This document shows, in pieces, positions 57,960 through 64,000 of a stretch of DNA of 64,000 nt (the first letter of the stretch is position 1; every line of letters begins with the position of its first letter). A model generated the notes under the pieces. That model had not been told where the DNA came from. It was given only the letters and a program-made list of their open reading frames with translations, and did no database searches. The translations under genes and the position numbers were made by a program. This DNA is from Galdieria partita (lineage: Eukaryota; Rhodophyta; Bangiophyceae; Galdieriales; Galdieriaceae), in NCBI GenBank assembly GCA_025991245.1, contig BQMJ01000016.1, positions 205,720-269,719 on the forward strand. Direction: 5' to 3'.

Positions 57960-60190
57960 TAAAAAAATTCCAAAACTTTTGACAACAGTTAAAAGAAAAA
58001 GATTTCAGCATTTCATTTTCAGTTCTATTGCATTGGCATTATAAAACGGTATTGAAGAAAAGTTTTTGCAATCTATCAAAGGGGAATAGGCAATTTTTGC
58101 ATTACCAGTTTAGGACTTTCTTTATACGGTTTACCAAAGGAACAATACCAAAACCAATCTTAGAAAAAAGCCAAAGAAAAAACCTTTAGAGAAATGAAAA
58201 CTTGAGAATATATTGAGAAATTTTTATGTACAACTTGTTCTTTACATCATTGGTACCATGAATCTGCTCTGGTCAGGCAGATATTCCTCAACCGTGTGAA
58301 ACTAAGTAAAAAAGTTACAGCAATCTGCTGACGGAGAAAAAAAATACAATACCTTTGATGAAAGGGAATTTAGCAACTATATCAGATAGAAATACAGAAG
58401 AAAAATTGTTTTTTTCTCATTGGAGGAAAAGTAGTAAAAAGAAGAGGTAATTCTTGGATGCAGCAATGAGGACAGCACAAAACAAAAAAAGAAAAATGTT
58501 ACACAGTGACAGATTGCTCTACTGTTGCGACGACTTGTTCGCGTACATTGCTCGCACCTTCGACTAAGGTCACCAGAAGGGTACCATTTAAACGAACCAC
58601 TTAGAATCTCAAAACGATACAAAAGTAGCAGAAAATTGTGCATTCTTAATATAATTTGAACTTAAGAAGGAATGTAAAAGACTAACTCCAGTTTTCAATC
58701 CAAAAAGAGTTTAAACAAAATGTAGCTGACAGGAAACCAAACTTGGTCAGTAGCACAGAAAGCAAAAAAAAATAAAACAATACGTAACTATTCTTTGTGC
58801 AGAAAAGCATAAATAAGAAACCGGACATAAACAATTCACTCTGCTTACTAAAACTTTGGGACTACTGGAGCTCAGTGAATTGAAAAACTAGGTATGTCAA
58901 GGACGAAAGCAACAAGCATTTTTTCGTCATTTTGGTTTTATAATACTTCATTAGGGTATACTTTCAAGTTAAATATGCATACTTACCTAAAAGTTCAAAT
59001 ACCATTGGAAGATATTAACATGGTGAATCAAGGTAAATTCATCCAATATAAGAAAGCAAAAGGATACTTCACCAATTAGATTCGTCACAAATAAAACACG
59101 AAGCAAAATATCATAATATGAAGAAAACAATTAACTTACTGTGCAACTGTTTCAATCAAGAACGAAATTCATGATGCTAACAATAACAAAAAAGCAACCA
59201 TTCAAGAAAAATTCTCACAATTTCTAAACAGCTCAAAATTTCGAATTATTGCAAAGTAACAGAGAAATTCCTTAACTCAAAAGGGATTTGAACAAAAAAT
59301 AGCATCCAAAAATTTTACCTAAATACCCGTAGCAAACAACAAAATACAAACATACGCAGAAATAGCACACAAGGCAAGTCATTTCATCGATGGCAAAACA
59401 AGTAGCACAGTTTGAGAATTCATTACCTTTACGAAACTAAAAGCAAAAGTGAATGTCTTGATAGAACCAATACTCTTTCTTTCTCCAATGCATTGAGACT
59501 TCCAAAAACCTGATAAATTTCGAATGCAAATGACCTGGAACAGGACAATAGGAATTTTATTTCAGGGTTGATTAATTTTTTTAATTTTATTACTGCTTCT
59601 AACAAAAGACACATACGATAGAAAGAAATTAACAGGATAGAAAAAGGAACATTCATCCAACAGAATAAAGCAAAAGGATCCTTCACCCAATGAAAACGGC
59701 TTCACAAGAATAAGTAAAAAACAATAAAAAAAGCTTTAATAAATGGTTCTGCAACAAAATCAATGAAAAACGAGAGTTTCAAGGCAACAATCATCCCCAA
59801 AAAAAATTTCAATTAAACAGACCACTTCAAATTGTAAATCAACACAACACGAGATGAAAATGCCTAAAAACAGATGAAGGACAATCATAAGTTAAAAGCA
59901 AAATCAAAACTTTTACCTATCGTTTCCAAGTATTCATGCAATATATCTCAGATACAAATGTAATGGAAAAATAACCCACAAGAACAGTCTCCAAAACGCC
60001 ACCAAACACTCAGTAAAATTTGCGACTAATTATACTAGACTAAAGGAAAACGAAAAGGATTGATAGAATTAAGAAACTTTCGTTTAAAATGCAATTAAGA
60101 AAAGAAATGCAGTAAATTGTAAAATATGTGTAGGCTGGCAGAAGGGAGTGTGCATTTTTCTTTCTTATTCAGGTTTTACTGAGGAATTAT
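57960..60190. repeat. Telomere-associated tandem unit, copy 1 (about 2.3 kb)
   Basis: This copy aligns with 60310-62510 at an offset of about 2.32-2.34 kb. Shared landmarks include AAAGATTTCAGCA at the start, ACGGTATTGAAGAAAAGTTT, CGTGTGAAAC, AAAAACTAGGTAT, GCACAGTTTGAGAATTCATT and AATATGTGTAGGCTGGCA near the end. Divergence is moderate with many small indels. No coding content was found. Confidence 0.75.
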
Positions 60191-60309
60191 TATCGGGTAC
60201 ATAAAAACGCCTCAACAAAAAAAGGACAAACACCAGTTAAAAGCAAAATATAAACTTTCTCTATTCGCTTCCAAGTATTTATGCAAAATATACCTCGAAT
60301 AGAGCTATA

Positions 60310-62510
60310 AGGAAAAAATATCACACAAGAAAGATTTCAGCAATTCAGTTTCAGTTCAACTATATTGGCATTATGAAACGGTATTGAAGAAAAGTTTATG
60401 CAATATATCAAAGGGGAAAAGGCAATTTTTGTATTATAAGGGCTACACTTATTTCTAAAGTTTATTAAAGGAACAACACAAATACCAATTTTACAAGGAA
60501 GCCATAGAATAATAAGCATATAAAGAAATAGAAACTTGAGAATACATTGAAGAATTTCCATATGTTCCTTACATCATCAGTACTTTGAACCTGTTCTCGT
60601 CCTGCAGTTATTTGTCGACCGTGTGAAACGAAGTAAAGAAGCTACAGCAAACTGCTCAGAGAGAAAAAAAATACAATACTTTTGATGAAACTAAATTTAG
60701 TAACTAAACCACATTGAAATACAGATGAAAAAAAATTTTTTTCTCATTGGAGGAAAAGTAGTACAAAGGAGGGACAATCCTTGAAAACAACAATGAAAGC
60801 AGTAAAAAACAAAGAAATGAAAATGTTAATAATGTCAGATTGCTTTACTGTTGCAACGGCTTGTTCACGTACATTACTCGCGCCTCACACTTATGACACC
60901 AGAAGGGTACCATTCAAACGAATCACTTAAATTCTCGAAACAACACAAAAGAAGCAAAAATTTGTGAACTCCAAAGAAAATCTGAACTAAATGAGGAATG
61001 TAACAACTAAGTCCAGTTTCCAATCCAAAACAAGCTTAAACAAATTTTAGCTTACAGGAAACCAACCTTGGTCAGAAGCACAACGAGCATAAAAAATAAA
61101 ACAAGACGTAACTATTCTTTGGCAAAAAACATAAATAAGAAACCAGACATAAACACTTAACTCTGAACACTCCTACTTTGATACTACTAGAGTGGAATGA
61201 ATCAAAAACTAGGTATTTCATGGCTAAAAGCAATAAACATTATTCCCTTCTTTCTGTTTTATTATGCTTGATTAGGGTACAATTTCTAGTTAAATATGCA
61301 TATTTACATAAAAGTTCAAATACTATAGGAAGGTATTAACACGGTCAATGAAGGTAAATTCATCCATTACCAGAAACCAAAAGGACTTTTTACGAAATAC
61401 ATTCGGCAAAAATAACAGATAAAGCGAAGTATCACAATGTGAAAAAAAGAATATTTATTTACTGTACCACTCGTTCAATTAAGAACGAAGGTAACAATGC
61501 TAACAACAAGAAAAAGGAACCATTGAAGAAAAATGCTCACGATTTCGAAAAAGTTCACAATTTTGAATTACTGCGAAGCAACAGAGAAATTCCCTAACTA
61601 GAAAGGGCTTTGAATTAAAAATAGCATCCTAAAATTTTGCCTAAATACCCGTAGTAACCAAGAGATACAAACATACGCAGCAATAGCCCACAAGACAAGT
61701 CATTTGATTGCTGGCAAAAAAAGTAGCACAGTTTGAGAATTCATTATTTTTACGAAACTAAAATCGAAAGTAAAGGTCTTGATAGAACCAATTCGCTTTC
61801 TTTCCCAATGCAATGAGATGACCAAGACCTGGATAAATGTTCAAATACGAATGGTCTAGTACAGGGCAATGGGAATTTTACTTATCAGGCTTACTAAGTT
61901 ATATAACTTTTCTTATCAAAAAACAGATACCCTTGAAAGATATTAATAGGATGACTAAAAGAACATCCAACCAATATAGAAAATCAAAAAGGTTCTACAT
62001 TGGATGAATACAGCTTCAATAAAAAGAAAGAAAAAAGGTCGGTAATAAAAGATTTAATAATTTGCTGTAAATTTTGTCAATAATAAAGGAAGGTAATAAG
62101 GCTAAAATCAACCAAAAAAATTTTCCTTGAAGAAAACCGCTTAAAATTTTTAATCAACGCAACACAACAGAGAAATGCCTGAACAAAAGAAAAACGATCA
62201 CCAATTAAAGAGAAAATGGAAAAATTTTCTTCAGGGATTCAAGTGTTCACGCAGTAAAGCTCCAACGCATAAACGAAATGAAGACGACAACAAATGTCAT
62301 ATGGCCATTAAAAAAAATCTTAGAAAATTTTGACACCCAATTCATTTTACTAGAAGTAAATATAAAACGATTGATAGAATTAAAGGACTTTCTTCTCTGA
62401 TCCATAGAATAAAAAAATGAATCGTAAAATATGTGTAGCCTGGCAAAGAAGAGTATGCATTTTTCTTTCTTATTCGAGTTTTACTGAGGTTTTACAATGC
62501 GGTCTAGTTA
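60310..62510. repeat. Telomere-associated tandem unit, copy 2 (about 2.2 kb)
   Basis: Same order of landmarks as copy 1, with independent substitutions and indels. Its end (62425-62545) carries AAAATATGTG...TTTTACTGAGG followed by GGTCTAGTTATGG and GGTTTACTATTAGGTCTTGGTAGGG. That resembles the modern boundary with the telomere at 63399-63500. Confidence 0.75.
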
Positions 62511-62559
62511 TGGTTTACTATTAGGTCTTGGTAGGGAATACCTAAACTAAAAAGGCCTC

Positions 62560-63480
62560 AAAAAAATAGCATCTCAAAATTTTCCCTAAATTTCCAGGTT
62601 TTCCCGTAATCAACAACAAATACAAAAATACTCAAAAATAGCTCAAGGCAAGTCATTTGATCGCTGGCAAAACAAGAAACACAGTTTTGAGAATTAATTA
62701 CTTTCACCAGACCAAAAGCAAAAGTAAAGGTCTTGGTAAAACCAATTCACTTTCTTTCTTTAATGCATTGTGATGACAGAAAACCTAATAAATCTTTCAA
62801 TGCGGATGCTTTGGTACAGGGCAATGGGAACTCTCTTATCAGGGTTTATTAAGTCTTATTAAGGTTTACTACTATTTTTATCCAAAGTCACATACTATAG
62901 AAAAATATTAACTGGATAAGTAAAGGAACATTCAACCATGATAAGAAAGCTCGAGGATCCTTTACACAATATATAGAGCTTTAACTAAGAACGAAGAAAA
63001 ACGATGTGCAATAAAAGCTTTAATAACTAGCTTTAAAACTTGGTCACTAAAAGGCGACAATGTCAAAGTAACAGTTACAACAAAAAACACTGCATTTAAG
63101 TGAATCGTTTAAAATTTTTAATCAACACAAAACAACAGAAAAATGCCTAAACGCAAAAGGACAACCACTGATAAAAAGTAAAAAGCAACCATTTTCTTTA
63201 CACTTCCAGTAATCTCGCAAAAAGACTCAAATAAAAACATAACCAAAAAGAGACAATAAAAGAAGTCACAACGTCATCTTCAAAATACTCATAGGAAATT
63301 TGCGACAAAGCTGATAACATTAGAAGCAAGGAGAAAAAGCTTGATAAAATTAAGAGGGTCCTCGAATGCATATAAGAAAAAAAAGCTAAATGAATTGCAA
63401 AATATGTGTAGTCTGGCCGAACGGAGTATGCATTTTTCCTTCTTATTCAGATTTTACTGAGGGTTTACGGTCTACTTATG
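62560..63480. repeat. Telomere-associated tandem unit, truncated copy 3 (about 0.95 kb)
   Basis: It matches only the distal part of copies 1 and 2, from the CTGGCAAAACAAG...GAGAATTAATTA landmark to AAAATATGTGTAGTCTGGCC...TTTTACTGAGGG, and runs directly into the telomeric array. The offset to copy 2 is about 0.97 kb. It includes the degenerate telomere-like stretch at 62841-62870. Confidence 0.75.
62841..62870 (+). repeat. Interstitial telomere-like decamers
   Basis: Three consecutive 10-mers, AGGGTTTATT, AAGTCTTATT and AAGGTTTACT, sit in the 10-bp phase of the terminal repeat; the first is an exact telomere unit. It looks like a decayed telomeric stub inside the last tandem unit. Confidence 0.6.
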
Positions 63481-63483
63481 GTT

Positions 63484-64000
63484 TATTATTAGGTTTTATT
63501 AGGTTTTATTAGGTTTTATTAGGTTTTATTAGGTTTTATTAGGTTTTATTAGGTTTTATTAGGTTTTATTAGGGTTTATTAGGGTTTATTAGGGTTTATT
63601 TAGGGTTTATTAGGGTTTATTAGGGTTTATTAGGGTTTATTAGGGTTTATTAGGGTTTATTTAGGGTTTATTTAGGGTTTATTAGGGTTTATTAGGGTTT
63701 ATTAGGGTTTATTTAGGGTTTATTAGGGTTTATTAGGGTTTATTTAGGGTTTATTAGGGTTTATTTAGGGTTTATTTAGGGTTTATTAGGGTTTATTAGG
63801 GTTTATTAGGGTTTATTAGGGTTTATTAGGGTTTATTTAGGGTTTATTAGGGTTTATTAGGGTTTATTAGGGTTTATTAGGGTTTATTTAGGGTTTATTA
63901 GGGTTTATTAGGGTTTATTAGGGTTTATTAGGGTTTATTAGGGTTTATTAGGGTTTATTTAGGGTTTATTTAGGGTTTATTTAGGGTTTATTAGGGTTTA
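63484..64000 (+). repeat. Telomere: (TTTATTAGGG / TTTATTTAGGG)n
   Basis: The array runs to the last base of the window with the G-rich strand 5'->3' outwards, as expected of a right chromosome end. Most units are the 10-mer TTTATTAGGG, mixed irregularly with the 11-mer TTTATTTAGGG. The first eight units (63491-63570) are of a different type, TTTTATTAGG. About 510 bp are present; the real telomere may be longer. The sequence is a longer relative of the TTTAGGG plant type. Confidence 0.95.
63491..63570 (+). repeat. Proximal block of eight identical variant telomere units
   Basis: Eight perfect copies of AGGTTTTATT (one G fewer and one T more than the AGGGTTTATT that follows), then an abrupt switch at 63571 with the 10-bp phase kept. 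Such a uniform block suggests local amplification of a variant unit or synthesis from a different template alignment. Confidence 0.9.

Noticed and set aside
54296-60561. Scattered ORFs of 60-90 codons in the A-rich subtelomere
   Set aside because: They have the composition of the surrounding repeats, mostly lack good ATG context and are not kept between the tandem units.
63484-64000. Regular direct repeats resembling a CRISPR array
   Set aside because: There are no unique spacers; it is a simple telomeric repeat at a chromosome end.

Overview
The window is a right-hand chromosome end of a compact eukaryotic nuclear genome, most likely a cyanidiophycean red alga of the Galdieria type. The grounds are spliceosomal introns of about 41-78 bp in most genes, intergenic gaps often under 60 bp on both strands, AT-rich DNA, eukaryote-only genes (RPT3, TOM40, MED4, UTP3, a NUP160-like nucleoporin), and a terminal array of TTTATTAGGG/TTTATTTAGGG reaching the last base with the G-rich strand pointing outwards. 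The species call is inference. All exon joins were made by eye, and each spliced model was checked for frame.

Region 1 (1-41.6 kb) is a dense block of single-copy housekeeping genes. In order: a coiled-coil protein, a parvulin-MiaB fusion and an AGC-like kinase (minus); RPT3 (plus); a minus-strand run of SulP transporter, L6, NMNAT, NAD synthetase, a C2-NT protein and a disordered protein; then a PiT phosphate transporter, an MDR dehydrogenase, a methyltransferase, an ER DnaJ, a small membrane protein, long-form RNase Z, an MLK-type casein kinase, UTP3, a TEN1-like protein, TOM40, an MFS sugar transporter, MED4, acylaminoacyl-peptidase, a NUP160-like protein and COX11. Many same-strand neighbours lie 7-55 nt apart, and one pair overlaps by 14 nt. 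NMNAT and NAD synthetase, the last two steps of NAD synthesis, are neighbours.

Region 2 (41.9-47.4 kb) is the start of the subtelomere. It holds a broken and an apparently intact gene for P-loop NTPase proteins with likely C-terminal nuclease-like domains. They resemble the Crinkler/RHS class, or the ATPase families reported as expanded in Galdieria. A 13-bp tandem duplication and at least two other frame breaks disable the broken copy.

Region 3 (47.9-63.48 kb) has almost no credible genes. Its centromere-proximal part contains diverged duplicated segments and decayed coding remnants. From about 53 kb it is strikingly A-rich on the plus strand. From about 58 kb it is built of diverged tandem units of about 2.3 kb, the last one truncated to about 0.95 kb. 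At least one unit boundary resembles the present repeat-to-telomere junction, which suggests earlier chromosome ends. Region 4 (63.48-64.0 kb) is the telomere, which starts with a uniform block of a variant repeat.
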